The notes: generated from the sequence alone by a model not told the origin. Positions 35,175 to 44,781 are shown, counted from the first letter of the stretch. The stretch is DNA of 52,809 nt from Planctomycetaceae bacterium (GCA_002726245.1 PBSM01000240.1:1-52809), one strand, 5' to 3'. Program-made: numbers and translations.

Positions 35175-36959
35175 TCATTTCGAGGTGGCTGCCGTTCCAG
35201 TTCCCTCCGCCAAACGCCACAGGCGGTTTGCTGGCAGGTCGTTCCATGACTCTCGTCGTCCGCCGGGCCAGACAACCATTACCTCGCGTACCTTGTCTAA
35301 CGAGCCGAGACCTATCAACACAGTTCTTTCCTCGCAGGAAAGATAACTCCCGCCGGCCTGGACGGAGCGAACGAGCACTCGATCCCCAAGATCGATCCGC
35401 AGCGCCGCGCCGATGCCATCGCGATTGCTCTCGATACCAATCAGTTCCACCTGCAACCAATCGCCAATACCTTCCACATCATTCTGTAACAAAGCTGCCT
35501 CACTGTTGAGTTGACTGATCGCCACGTCCGCATCTCCGTCGCGATCATAGTCCGCGATGGCGGTCCCGCGGCCCACGTGCGGCTCGCGAAAGTAGGGTCC
35601 CGCAGAGGTCGAAACATCTCGAAACCGTGATCCACGATCATTGTGGAAAACTTGGGGTAACTGAGCGAACGACCCGCTTCGGCCAATCTCGTGCAAACGA
35701 TCGTGTACGTGGCCGTTGGCCGCCAGCACATCGAGCCAGCCGTCATTGTCAAAGTCGGCGAAGGACGCCCCGAATGCTAAGCGGAGTCGACTTGGCGCTC
35801 CCAGCCCCATTTCATCCGTAACGTCTGTGAAGAGAAGGCCGCCTTCGTTGCGATAGAGAGTGTTTGTTTCATCAAAATAGTTGGCGACGAAGAGATCGAG
35901 CGTCCCGTTTCCGTCAACGTCTCCAATAGCGACGCCCATACCCGCCTCTCTGGCACCATGCTTGTTCGTTGAAGTGCCGGAGTCGCCAGCCCGTTCGTCA
36001 AACTGCCCACTCCCTTGATTCTGCCAAAGATGATTCTCAGTCGTATCATTGGCGACATAAAAGTCAGTATCACCGTCGGCATCCAGGTCCGCGGCGACAA
36101 CTCCAAGACCTTGGCGTGCCTCCCCGGCCCGGGTGCCCGCCTTCTCGGAGAACTCGACAAGTCGGCCATCACCCATGTTTCGGTAAAGCAAGTCCGGCAC
36201 AGCCTCTAGGAAACTCGGATGACAGACGATGTGGATTGTTTTGCCTGCCCCTGTGTAGTCGCAGATGGGGTAGTTGTTGGGACCAAGCTTCGCGTAGTTC
36301 GCAATGAACAGATCAAGGTCGCCGTCGGCATCGACATCAGCCCACGCGCAGCTTGCGCTTAGGCGCCCAGGCGAGGCCTGACCCGGAAACTCCACGATGG
36401 TGAACGTGCCATCACCTTGGTTGTGATAGAGCCAGTTTCGTTCGTAGCCTGTGATGCAAAGGTCCGTGAAGCCGTCGTTGTCGTAGTCCGCCGCCGCAAT
36501 CCCCATGGAGTAGTTCGTATTGCTCAAACCGGTGTGCCCGCTAACGACGAGAAAGGAGTCGCCGGACTGGTTGCGAAACAGCGAATCAGCGGGCAAATCG
36601 TTTACTCGGCTGGCCCTACCATCTGTCGAATAGGTTGCTCCCTGGCAGCAATAGAGGTCCGGCCAACCATCATGGTCGAAATCGATCCATCCAACACCGG
36701 AACCCATACTCAAGTGAACGTGCCGCTGTTCAGTTAGAGGAGAATGATGGCGAAATCGCAGCCCAGATGAGTTAGCAACCTCCGAAAACTGAAACGGGCC
36801 TGCTTCGGCGCGGGACTCTTGGCGGGAATCGCTGGCAACCGCTGCAGGACGGAGCGGCTTGGTTGCCGGGTCCTTGGTCTGAGGCGACCTCTGCTCGCTC
36901 GGCGCACATCCTACCAGGCACAACCAACCAACACCGAACGAAAACAGACGAGTAGCCAT
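35175..36959 (-). CDS. CRTAC1 family lipoprotein (FG-GAP/VCBS propeller with UnbV domain)
   Basis: The 594-residue protein carries a lipobox (WLCLVGC, Cys near residue 18), so it is probably a lipoprotein. Repeated calcium-binding FG-GAP/VCBS motifs of the DxDxDGxxDL type follow (DFDHDGWPDLYCC, DYDNDGFTDLCITG, DVDADGDLDLFIAN, DLDADGDTDFYVAN, DVDGNGTLDLFVAN, DFDNDGWLDVLAAN), forming a beta-propeller. The C-terminal ASPIC/UnbV domain is seen in RDGIGAALRIDLGDR and VVWPGGRRESW. I chose the ATG at 36959 since it precedes the leader; an earlier start at 36989 adds ten residues. It is co-directional with the TPR gene and likely operonic. Confidence 0.93.
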   Translation of the reverse strand: MATRLFSFGVGWLCLVGCAPSEQRSPQTKDPATKPLRPAAVASDSRQESRAEAGPFQFSEVANSSGLRFRHHSPLTEQRHVHLSMGSGVGWIDFDHDGWPDLYCCQGATYSTDGRASRVNDLPADSLFRNQSGDSFLVVSGHTGLSNTNYSMGIAAADYDNDGFTDLCITGYERNWLYHNQGDGTFTIVEFPGQASPGRLSASCAWADVDADGDLDLFIANYAKLGPNNYPICDYTGAGKTIHIVCHPSFLEAVPDLLYRNMGDGRLVEFSEKAGTRAGEARQGLGVVAADLDADGDTDFYVANDTTENHLWQNQGSGQFDERAGDSGTSTNKHGAREAGMGVAIGDVDGNGTLDLFVANYFDETNTLYRNEGGLLFTDVTDEMGLGAPSRLRLAFGASFADFDNDGWLDVLAANGHVHDRLHEIGRSGSFAQLPQVFHNDRGSRFRDVSTSAGPYFREPHVGRGTAIADYDRDGDADVAISQLNSEAALLQNDVEGIGDWLQVELIGIESNRDGIGAALRIDLGDRVLVRSVQAGGSYLSCEERTVLIGLGSLDKVREVMVVWPGGRRESWNDLPANRLWRLAEGTGTAATSK

Positions 36960-37120
36960 GGTAATCACTGGACTGATCTCAACAGCCATACCGAAATTGC
37001 TGGTAGAGGTGGGAAGTCTTGTTCGGTCGAAGGTAGCTCCCCAGAATCGTGGGCTCTATTCCAAAAAAAACTCCCGCCCCCCTCACATCTCACGCAAGAC
37101 AATCCAACGAACCCGTTACC

Positions 37121-37156
37121 AAAAAAAAGCCGCCCGGCTGCCAAGCGACCGGGCGG
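37121..37156 (-). terminator. rho-independent terminator of the DUF1559 gene
   Basis: On the minus strand CCGCCCGG pairs with CCGGGCGG around an 11-base loop and is followed by C and eight T. It lies about 50 bases after the DUF1559 stop and before the CRTAC1 gene on the same strand. Confidence 0.85.
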
Positions 37157-37205
37157 AGTTCGTTACGAAATCGCCAGCGAACTGGCTTTATGATCCAGAA
37201 GTCGC

Positions 37206-38285
37206 TTACGAGCCACCGGTGTAGGCCTGAGCCTCCTTGCCGAACCGACTGCCGGTGTTACGCCAGACTTGCGTGTCCAGGCTTTCCGGGATGAACCTCA
37301 CAGATCCATCGCCATAGGCACCTTGGGCTCCACCCGGATGCAGGCTGGAAAAGGGACGTCGGCCGGAATTGCCGTTGTTGTGATTGTCATTCCAGCTAAT
37401 CGTGTCGGGACAGCAGTCCTTGGACGGGCAGCCGGGAAGCGCGGTGACCGACGTGTTCATGTTCGGACCGGTCGTCGGCGGGGCACAGTCTGCACCGTTG
37501 CCGTGCTTGTAGTAGTTCGGCGGATAGCTTGTATCGACACCGCACCAGCCCGTCTCGACGACCCAACGATCGCACCGGTTACCTTGGCTGATGACAGGAC
37601 CGCCGCCTGTCCGAACCACCGGCACGCCCCGGTAGACCTCGCCGACCATCACGGTGTTCGCGGTCCCGTCTTGGATGTCCCGGAACCTGACGCCACTGCT
37701 TCCTCCGAAGATGCCTTGCGTCGCAAGCGGACCAAAGTTATTCGCTGTGTTCCCGAAGACACCGCCATAGTTCGTCGGAGCGTTCGCACCTTCCGGCCAT
37801 GCTTCGCTGGGGCATTGATAAGCTGAAATGCGTGTCGTGTTCGGGTTATCACCTCTGGACTGCTTCGACCAATTTGGGCCCCCACCACGATAGCAGGTCG
37901 TGTCCTTTACATAGTCGAAGTCTAGCTTATCGTGCAGGGGCGTTTCCTCCATGTACGGCAGGATCAATGCGCGCCAGCTCCAACCGGAGGATTGGAACCA
38001 TCCTGGACATCCAGGATAGAAATTACCGCTGTAGGGCTCGTTGTTTTGGAGCTGTCCACCACGGCTGGTCGGCATGCTCTTGTAAGTGTCGTGATAGTTG
38101 TGAAGCGCAAGCGCAATCTGCTTCAGATTGTTCCCGCAACTCATACGACGTGCGGCCTCGCGCGCCGCCTGTACCGCCGGCAGCAATAGCGCCACCAAGA
38201 TTCCGATAATCGCAATCACCACAAGTAATTCGACGAGCGTGAAACCCCTACGCCGGGATCCAGCTCTCCACTCACGGAAAGTCAT
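37206..38285 (-). CDS. DUF1559 family prepilin-like protein
   Basis: The 359-residue protein has a basic leader and the prepilin cleavage/methylation motif RRGFTLVELLVVIAIIGIL, then LLLPAVQAAREAARRMSC and NNLKQIALALHNYHD, all diagnostic of DUF1559. The C-terminal planctomycete H-x9-DG motif is present as HPGGAQGAYGDGSVRF. These proteins resemble type II secretion pseudopilins and occur in dozens of copies per planctomycete genome; they are membrane-tethered with an exported C-terminal domain. Start: ATG at 38285 or 38288 (adjacent). A clear terminator follows at 37121-37156. A small lipoprotein gene, a frequent companion, is divergent about 500 bp upstream. Confidence 0.95.
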   Translation of the reverse strand: MTFREWRAGSRRRGFTLVELLVVIAIIGILVALLLPAVQAAREAARRMSCGNNLKQIALALHNYHDTYKSMPTSRGGQLQNNEPYSGNFYPGCPGWFQSSGWSWRALILPYMEETPLHDKLDFDYVKDTTCYRGGGPNWSKQSRGDNPNTTRISAYQCPSEAWPEGANAPTNYGGVFGNTANNFGPLATQGIFGGSSGVRFRDIQDGTANTVMVGEVYRGVPVVRTGGGPVISQGNRCDRWVVETGWCGVDTSYPPNYYKHGNGADCAPPTTGPNMNTSVTALPGCPSKDCCPDTISWNDNHNNGNSGRRPFSSLHPGGAQGAYGDGSVRFIPESLDTQVWRNTGSRFGKEAQAYTGGS

Positions 38286-38288
38286 CAT

Positions 38289-38792
38289 AACACATCCCTC
38301 TCATGAGAAAGAACGAAAATTGTAAGACAATTAGACCGGGCAGGTGAAATAGACCGGCAGGTGAAAACCAACTCGAACGAATTAGAACACTTCCATAAGC
38401 TAAGAGCTGAAGAATTCGAAGTCAACAATAAAGAAATAAGATAATTGCAGGACAGAGCAGGCACCTGTTTGGGGTAGCTGATCAACGATTGAGGTTGCGC
38501 GTCGCTGTTGCGAGGCAGTGGTTACCTGGAGCTCCAGCGCCGAGACCGTTTTTGCCATTGCAAGCTCCGTAGATCCTGAAGTCGCCGTGAGTCCGGGTTT
38601 CGCGAGAGTTAGTTAGATGAAAACACCGAGCAAGAGGTAGGACGCCCCCCGGACTCGGATTTTTCGGCTCATCCGCAAGCCGTGAGTCCAAAATCGGTAT
38701 ACACGGAATATTCTGTTGCGGCTCTGGATCGTATATGATGCTCGGAGTTCACCACCGTCGGTGAGCGTTTGGCAATTACGAAAGGATCTCAA
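38289..38792. other. divergent intergenic region, no gene recognised
   Basis: The 504-base gap lies between the DUF1559 gene and the small lipoprotein gene. The first 170 bases are relatively AT-rich, unlike most of the window, and contain a tandem-like pair ACCGGCAGGTGAAA/ACCGGGCAGGTGAAA at about 38335-38368. A short minus-strand open frame at 38482-38691 shows no recognisable motif. A weak TTCTGT/TATGAT pair 17 bases apart near 38711-38740 could be the lipoprotein promoter. Confidence 0.35.
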
Positions 38793-38969
38793 ATGAAAAG
38801 AATCACGTTGCTCGTGCTGTCTGTCTGCCTTGGTCTCGCAGTTGGTTGCGGCCCTAGTGTTGACACGTCCTCGGCTACTCCGGAGGTGACACCGGAAGAG
38901 ACAACGGCAACCATCGAAAAGGGCGTGGAGTCAGGAGCAATTGATCCGGCAACGTACGGTAAGGAATAG
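38793..38969 (+). CDS. small lipoprotein, DUF1559 companion type
   Basis: The 58-residue protein has a short lipoprotein signal (KRITLLVLSVCLGLAVGCG, lipid-carrying Cys in the VGC lipobox) and a short Thr/Glu-rich tail ending in ATYGKE. The ATG at 38793 is preceded by AAAGGA at a spacing of about 6 bases, which is a better start than the ATG at 38769. Small lipoproteins of this kind often lie beside DUF1559 genes in planctomycetes. Function unknown; expected to be membrane-anchored at the cell envelope. Confidence 0.8.
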   Translation: MKRITLLVLSVCLGLAVGCGPSVDTSSATPEVTPEETTATIEKGVESGAIDPATYGKE

Positions 38970-39044
38970 CCCGCCGTCCGAGGACTTGCTCTTTGACTAC
39001 TGCCGCTGCTCGCAGTGCAGCGGCGCTCGGTACGATTCAGACTC

Positions 39045-40247
39045 TCAACTGAAGTCCGAGAAGAAATACCGCGTCAGGTGGAAGAAGACCGGCGCGGCAA
39101 AACAGATTGAGTCGATGCGGTCTAAGACACCGGCATGCCCTTGAACAAGCGTGCCGGTGTCGGTGACGCCTCGGTCGCGCTTGATGGCTGACATCGTCAT
39201 GCCTCCCGCCGAGCCCATGATCGCCGTGACAAGCGACATACAGGCTGCTTCCCAAATGCGGAACGGTGTCACCCACCACAACAACGATCCCACGATCGCT
39301 GTTGTTAGTACGCCACCGAAGAATCCCTCCCAGGTTCGGCTCGCGTTGATGTCTGATGCAATCACACGCTGCCCCAGCAACTTGCCCCACGCGTATTGGA
39401 AAACATCTGCAAGCTGGACGATCAGTACGAAGTAAAACAGCAATCCCGGCGCGCTGCCTTCGGACCATTGCCGACGTGGAGGCTGATTAGTAACGGTCTC
39501 GGCCGACGCGTCCTCGCGCGGTGCCACACGAGTCTCGATTTGATCCGTCGTCTCGAGCGTGCCTTCAACAGGAGCGGCCTTGAATGTCAAAAAGTCCAAG
39601 TCCAACAGCGCGGGTGCGTAGCTGAGCGAATAGACGCAGATCAGCAATCCGAATTGAGTCTTGGCAGACCGCTCTAGAAACCTGCGTGAATCACCCGATA
39701 ACGCGATTCGGGCAGGAATGTACAGCGATGCATAGACCGGAATCATAATGCTGTACAAGCCGTAAAGATCGGTCCCCCGTAACACCAGTCCATCGGCCCA
39801 CATCGCGGCCGTCGTGCCAGCGGCGGGATCGACAAAACTCCGACCCACTCCAACTAACAAGTATTGTAACGGCGTAAAAATGAAGAAGACCCAAAACAGC
39901 GTGCGATGATCGGCGCGTCGGGTCGGCGTCATCGTGACGAACTCGCGCAAAGCCCAAAACGAAACGAAGCCGAACAACACCACCGTGCTGGTCTTTCCCA
40001 TCAAGAATCCCGCGGCGAGAATCGCGAACATCATCCACCATGCTCGCACGCGATTGTTGAAAGTTCGAAGCAGCGCCGGATTCACGACGTTTTCCGGTTG
40101 TCGCTTCAACGTCTGGCCAATCACCGATGCAGCGATCAGCAACGCGATCACGACGAACACTAGCCAATAGGTCGGCATGTTCATCCAGCGCGCCGTGTTC
40201 AGCAACGCCAGAAGCGGTTCAAGTTGTGCGTCCGCAAAGTGCATCAT
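39045..40247 (-). CDS. cdsA: phosphatidate cytidylyltransferase-like protein
   Basis: The 400-residue membrane protein has about eight helices and the C-terminal CDP-diglyceride synthase signature: AIKRDRGVTDTG, then GHAGVLDRIDS. CdsA makes CDP-diacylglycerol from CTP and phosphatidate, the branch point of phospholipid synthesis. A soluble, charged segment (RVAPREDASAETVTNQPPR, about residues 237-256) interrupts the helices and makes the protein longer than typical CdsA (about 270-300). Its start overlaps the stop of the PlsC-like gene by one base (TAATG on the minus strand), so the two acyl/CDP steps are translationally coupled. The divergence suggests a paralog of the essential enzyme; the symbol is by family. 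Confidence 0.87.
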   Translation of the reverse strand: MMHFADAQLEPLLALLNTARWMNMPTYWLVFVVIALLIAASVIGQTLKRQPENVVNPALLRTFNNRVRAWWMMFAILAAGFLMGKTSTVVLFGFVSFWALREFVTMTPTRRADHRTLFWVFFIFTPLQYLLVGVGRSFVDPAAGTTAAMWADGLVLRGTDLYGLYSIMIPVYASLYIPARIALSGDSRRFLERSAKTQFGLLICVYSLSYAPALLDLDFLTFKAAPVEGTLETTDQIETRVAPREDASAETVTNQPPRRQWSEGSAPGLLFYFVLIVQLADVFQYAWGKLLGQRVIASDINASRTWEGFFGGVLTTAIVGSLLWWVTPFRIWEAACMSLVTAIMGSAGGMTMSAIKRDRGVTDTGTLVQGHAGVLDRIDSICFAAPVFFHLTRYFFSDFS

Positions 40248-40870
40248 TAGTCGTAGCTGCCCAGTTCGAGATCTTTTAGGCGCTGCACGGCGTCACACGC
40301 GCGTTTGAGGAAATCCATCTTCGATTCACCGGTCTCCAACCACATTGGTGGCCCGATCGTAATGCAACTCAAGAGCGGCACGGGCAGGAATTCGCCCCGC
40401 GGCAGAACTCGATTCAGATTGTCGATATAAACGGGCACAAGTTCCAAGTCAGGACGCTTCTTGCCGAGGTAATACAAACCACTCTTGAACTCACCGATTT
40501 CATCGCTCACGCTTCGCCCACCCTCGGGAAACACGATCAGCGAGTGAGTATCACCGATCGCCCGAATCATCAGTTCAACGGGGCTGCGATGAACCTTGAT
40601 GTTCTCGCGATCGATCAACAACGCGTTTAGCGAACCGGCAATGTAACGTCTAAAGGCGCTCTTGTCCCAGTAGTCCTTCGCAGCGACGGGCCGAGTGAGC
40701 ACTCGAACCTGGCGTGGAAGTGACGACCACAGCACCACCGCATCAAGGTGACTTGTGTGGTTCGCGAAGTAAACTCGCTGGCACGTTTCTGGCTGGCAAT
40801 CGACCCAGCGCACGCTCGAACCGGCAATCAGTTTTGCGATGATCGAGAGTCCTGTCGCCGTTAAAGACAT
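40247..40870 (-). CDS. plsC: 1-acyl-sn-glycerol-3-phosphate acyltransferase-like protein
   Basis: This 207-residue protein has the acyltransferase motifs of PlsC: the catalytic HX4D in FANHTSHLDAVVLW, and the glycerophosphate-binding VFPEGGRS. It would acylate lysophosphatidate to phosphatidate at the inner membrane, giving the substrate of the CdsA-like protein encoded next. I chose the ATG at 40870 (MSLTATGLSII) because the first hydrophobic helix starts there; a start at 40930 would add 20 basic residues. Overlap with the CdsA-like gene is one base. PlsC-family members can have other acceptors, so exact substrate is inferred from the pairing. Confidence 0.87.
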   Translation of the reverse strand: MSLTATGLSIIAKLIAGSSVRWVDCQPETCQRVYFANHTSHLDAVVLWSSLPRQVRVLTRPVAAKDYWDKSAFRRYIAGSLNALLIDRENIKVHRSPVELMIRAIGDTHSLIVFPEGGRSVSDEIGEFKSGLYYLGKKRPDLELVPVYIDNLNRVLPRGEFLPVPLLSCITIGPPMWLETGESKMDFLKRACDAVQRLKDLELGSYD

Positions 40871-41007
40871 GCGCCGCCGTTTATGAATAAAGAAGCGTGG
40901 CCTCCACAATGCCTCGTTTCGCCAGACCAAAGCGGTCCTCCAGACCCAAACTCATCGTAGCCTGACAGCCTCCCCGGCGGGAGTGGGTCGAGAGGTGCGA
41001 AGACCGA

Positions 41008-42218
41008 CTACTTCGTCGTCACATGAGCATTAGAGACAGCGGGGGCCGCGAGCGATCCCGGCGGGCACTTGTGGTCGTAGATCTCGGAGATCAATTCGGT
41101 GTAACCCTCGACCATCTTGTCGAGCGAACCCTGAGCGATCACTTTCTCGCGAGCGGTGGTGCCCAACCTCATCGCTAGTTCTTTGTTAGCGAATAATTGC
41201 AACCAGTGCTTTGCCAAGCTATCGGCGTCGCCGGGATCGACGAGGAAGCCGGTCGATTCGTGCGCGACGGATTCGGCAACTGAGCCGACGCGAGTCGCCA
41301 CAACAGGCACTTCGCACGCCATCGCTTCCAAAATGGAAACGGGGTTGGCTTCGTTATGCGAGGTCAGCGAAAACACATCCATCGCAGAAAGGAGTTGCGG
41401 AATGTCGTTGCGCGATCCGAGCATGTGTACGCGGCCCGCGAACTTCGTATCGACGACGGACTGTTCTAGCTTCTGTCGCTCCGGCCCGTCACCAATCAAC
41501 ACGAAGTCTGCATCGGGAGCCTGCTTGCTCGCGAGCGACGCGGCTCGCAAGAACAACAGGTGGTTCTTCTCAGGCCGTAGCGCCGCGACGATACCACAGA
41601 CCGGCGCGTTCCGCGGGATACCGAGCCGGTTACGAATCGCGATGCCGCTGTCGGGCAAGGAACGGAAGCGGCAGGCGTCGATGCCGTTGCGAATCCCTCG
41701 CACCTTCTCCTGGGAAATCGCTCATGTTCGATCAAGTGTTGGCCGTGCTGATGTGCAACGGCGATGAATCCGTCGGTGATTGACGTGAGCAGTCGATTCA
41801 GTCGGCCGATCGTATCCGGCCAGCCAGTCGCATGCAGCGCGGCGAGGACGACAGGTGCATCCTCTTGCCACGCAGCAAGGCGTCCCCAAAACATCTTATC
41901 GCCCGCGCCAACGGTAATAACGGCGTCGATGCGTCGCTCGTCGATCAGTCTTCGCATCCGCCCTAGCACGCGCCAGTCGTACTTGACGTTAATCAAGCCG
42001 CTGTAGGCGGGGATCTCACTCACGGCGACTTCGCCGAGTGGGCCGAGCTCTTTCAGACATCAGAGCTCCGGAGTAATGCATTCCCGATCGAAGTGGCGAA
42101 TCAAGTTCAGCAGCAGCGTCTCCGCCCCGCCGACCGGCATGCTGCTGATGACGAACATCGTCCGCAACGGTCCCCGGTCGAGACGCGACGTTAATGATCG
42201 TTGTTTCTTTCGTAACAT
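41008..42218 (-). pseudogene. broken group 1 glycosyltransferase
   Basis: The N-terminal part (MFVISSMPVGGAETLLLNLI) starts near the ATG at 42218, which has AAGGGAAAG upstream. After CITPEL an in-frame TGA (42060-42062) interrupts it; the same frame continues CLKELGPLGEVAVSEIP. Near 41711 a one-base loss (CCCAGG where CCCCAGG would restore frame) shifts ERFP out of register with VRGIRNGID. The C-terminal GT-B part then reads well: CGIVAALRPEKNHLLFL, VHMLGSRNDIPQLLSAMDVF and the EX7E-like SHNEANPVSILEAMACEVPV. It would have built exopolysaccharide. A separately translated C-terminal half is possible but would lack the acceptor domain. Confidence 0.85.
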
Positions 42219-43545
42219 CTTTCCCTTACCCTTCGATTTGCGCTGCACACACTCGTCCAGCGAGCGTGCTCGCTGGACGAGTGTGTGCAGCATTTCTGAA
42301 AGTGCTTGTTTCTCAGTCTCGGCAAATAACCAACCGCCTCGCCAACCGACAAAGCACGCCAACATGGAAACAACGAAAGCTTGCCAACCGCCCAGGCAAA
42401 GCGCCAGCGGCAGCAGGCTTGCGAACACGATGCCGCGATCCCACTGCATCCCGACTCGCCAACTGATGCCGTACGTGACCGCTAAGGCAACCGCGTTGGC
42501 GGTTCCTGTTGCAAAGACGACGCCCGCTAAGCCAAACCTTGGCGCGAGGAAATAGTTCAGCCCGAGGTTCGCTGCCAACCCAACTGCAAAGGCGATGCGG
42601 CCAGCCCTCGCATTCTCGGCACACAGCAGGTATCGATTCGCGAAGAAAAGCATGCTGAACCAAATGCAATAGACGAGTGTGCCGGGAAGGACTTTCAGCC
42701 CGGTGTCGTACTTCCCGCCAAACGCCCAACTGAAGATCAAGGGAGCCGCGAGTAACAACATCGCGGCGCCAACAGTAAAACCGACGGCCGTCAACTTCAC
42801 CGCCCGGTTGATCTTCTGCATGGCCAAGTCGCGACGGCCCGCTTCCCAATCCTTGATCAGATGCGGCAGCAAGCTGCTGGCGACCATGAACGCCAGTGAC
42901 ATCAACAGCAGCGGAAAGACTCGGCTTGTATAGTATTGACCGACTAACGCGTCGGCGCTGAGCGGATCGACTGCCGAGAACTGTTTGAGCATGAACTGGT
43001 CCGTTGCCTCAAACAGATTCCCAACGAGATTCCCCAGCCAGATCCAAGACGCGAAAGGACTCAGCTGGCCCACATCGTGTCGGCTTCAAACGCCTCGGCT
43101 GCGGGTGGGCTTGAGCGCCAAAAGCGATATACCGCGTAGGCTCCGCCCAGCGCTGCCAGCAGCGAGCCAACGCCGTAACCGATCATCACGGCCTCTTCGC
43201 GCAATGTTGTGAAGTACAGCAAGCCGACTCCAATACAACCGAAGCCAATGCTGCTCGCCACCTGCATCATCGACACGACGCGAACCAATCGCAGCGCGGT
43301 CAGCTACTCGGCCAGCACGTTGAAGCAGAGAACGGCAACCAAAACGCCGGCTAAGAGCCACACGAGCTGCCATTGAGTCGCATCGCCAAACAGGAGCACG
43401 CGATCCAGCTTGGCGTCGCAAGGATGCATGCCGTCGCGAGGATCGTCAGCAAGCCTGTCGCCAAAAGCGTTTGTCGCAGGAAACCCTTGAGCTGATCACG
43501 CTGCCGATATGATTCGACATAGCGCCCGAACGAACCGGGAATACA
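42219..43545 (-). pseudogene. broken polysaccharide flippase (Wzx/MATE-like)
   Basis: The protein is a lipid-linked sugar flippase with many hydrophobic helices. The 5' part is cut at about 43545; the first recognisable residues are CIPGSFGRYVESYRQRDQLK, which normally lie well inside the protein. A frame change occurs near 43400, an in-frame TAG at 43304-43306 (after FNVLAE), and another one-base shift near 43065-43073. The remainder (FASWIWLGNLVGNLFEATDQ, then ANLGLNYFLAPRFGLAGVVF) is open and reads without stop into the glycosyltransferase at 42218, across a palindrome at 42243-42290. Fusion with the downstream gene is therefore a secondary effect. Confidence 0.85.
42243..42290. repeat. 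perfect 23-bp palindrome at the flippase/glycosyltransferase boundary
   Basis: Arms of 23 bases (CTGCACACACTCGTCCAGCG..., 42243-42265 and 42268-42290) pair perfectly around a GT loop. No T-run follows on either strand. It is read in frame by the flippase remnant and lies 25 bases before the glycosyltransferase ATG. It resembles a single REP-type unit. Confidence 0.8.
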
Positions 43546-44649
43546 TTGGCTTACAATTGGAAGCTTGACGGCGCTCAGCCGGCGCCGATTCTCCTTTTCT
43601 TCTACCTGTTGTCGGTCGTCGTCTATTGGATCGTACGGCATTCACTGTTCGACGAACGCGCCCTTTGGTCCGTCTTCGGATTTCTCAGCGTCTTCGCGAT
43701 CTACCTAGCAGTGACCGGATTCGCCGAGACACGGCAGATGTGGTCGTTCGTCTTTCCGAAGTACATTGCTTCCTCTTCATACGAAGAGTTTCTTGGACGC
43801 GGTCGAGGCCATTCCTGAACCCGATCGGGAATGGCATGTATTTGAGCGCCGGGCTGTTCGGCGTTGTGCGGTGGTGGCCGCACCTGAACCGGCTTGGCCG
43901 TGGTGTGATGATCGGTATCGCAGGGGTCATCTTCCTTGGTGTGTATTTCACGCTAACCCGAAGTGTCTGGCTTGGTGCTGGTCTGGGCTTGTTGCTCATC
44001 ATCTGGCAGGCGATTCCGAAATCGTGGCGTGTGCCGATGGTTGTTGCCATGGTGCTCGCCGGAGTGCCGGTGCTCGCGATGAAGTGGAATAAGCTCAACT
44101 CATTCAAGCGCGATGCGAACGTCAGTCAACACGATATGGAACAGTCGGTGAAAAATGCGGCCAATCCTGGCCACGGTTGCTTGGAAGATCTTTCAGGACT
44201 ATCCGCTCTTCGGCTGTGGATTCGGTCGATACAAGGAAGTTGATGTGAACCACCTCGATGATTGGACCGGCGAGTTGCCGCTAGAACTGGCCAGACCCTA
44301 CGTTCAGCACAACGTCTTCCTCGCTCTGCTCACGCAGACGGGGCTAGTTGGCCTCGGCTTGTGGCTGATGACACTTGGCTTATGGGCGCACAACGCTTGG
44401 CAACTGTGGACGAGCAAACACGCGCCTCTTTGGGCGCGGCAGCACGGACTTGTGCTGTTGGCGCTTTTGATCGTTTACTGCGTGAACGGAATGTTCCACG
44501 ACATCGGCATCATCACGATGGTGAATATGCTTCTGTTTCTCGTCGCAGGCGTCTGTCAAGGGCTCACGCCGCATATTGAAGGGGCAACGAACTCACAACG
44601 ACCAGTAGCCCGTCAGCGTGTGCCTGTCGCGGCTGCTTCGGGGGCGTAA
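43546..44649 (+). pseudogene. broken O-antigen ligase/polymerase (Wzy_C type)
   Basis: Membrane helices and the Wzy_C loop are recognisable in three frames. The first part (LLFFYLLSVVVYWIVRHSLF, then FVFPKYIASSSYEEFLGRGRG) begins abruptly at the junction near 43546, so the N-terminus is lost. Near 43809 a one-base loss shifts to PFLNPIGNGMYLSAGLFGVV, and near the five-A run at 44151-44155 an extra base shifts to MRPILATVAWKIFQDYPLFG with the conserved GFGRYKEV and HNVFLALLTQTGLVG. The frame ends with TAA at 44647-44649, which is the edge of a palindromic element. The wild-type enzyme would polymerise or ligate O-units in the inner membrane. Confidence 0.85.
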
Positions 44650-44760
44650 GGATCGTTCAAGAAATAAGTGGCGTAAGCTTCCAGCTTGCGATAATGCGGG
44701 TTCGCAAGCTGGAAGCTTACGCCACGGAAAACGGGACGGTTATTTCCAGAACGATCCTAA
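44647..44760. repeat. palindromic MITE-like element, copy B (inverted arms)
   Basis: Ends AGGATCGTTC and GAACGATCCT and the inner arms GTGGCGTAAGCTTCCAGCTT/GCAAGCTGGAAGCTTACGCC match copy A at 6211. The outer arms are swapped relative to copy A, while the loop GATAATGCGGGTTC keeps the same direction. It sits exactly between the stop of the ligase remnant and the wecG-like gene. Confidence 0.87.
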
Positions 44761-44781
44761 GTCGCTCACAGACATCGGAGA

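Noticed and set aside
38482-38691. Minus-strand open frame of 69 codons near the DUF1559 gene
   Set aside because: No ribosome site, no recognisable motif and no neighbour coupling; it is probably chance.
42060-42062. TGA at a position that looks like Cys (before CLKELGPLGE), as possible selenocysteine or recoded UGA
   Set aside because: The same gene also has a frameshift, TGA is a normal stop for intact genes nearby, and a TAG interrupts two neighbours. Ordinary gene decay explains it better.
44147-44160. Five-A run in the ligase gene as programmed ribosomal slippage
   Set aside because: The gene also lacks its N-terminus and has a second shift upstream, and no stimulatory structure or conserved slippery site is evident.
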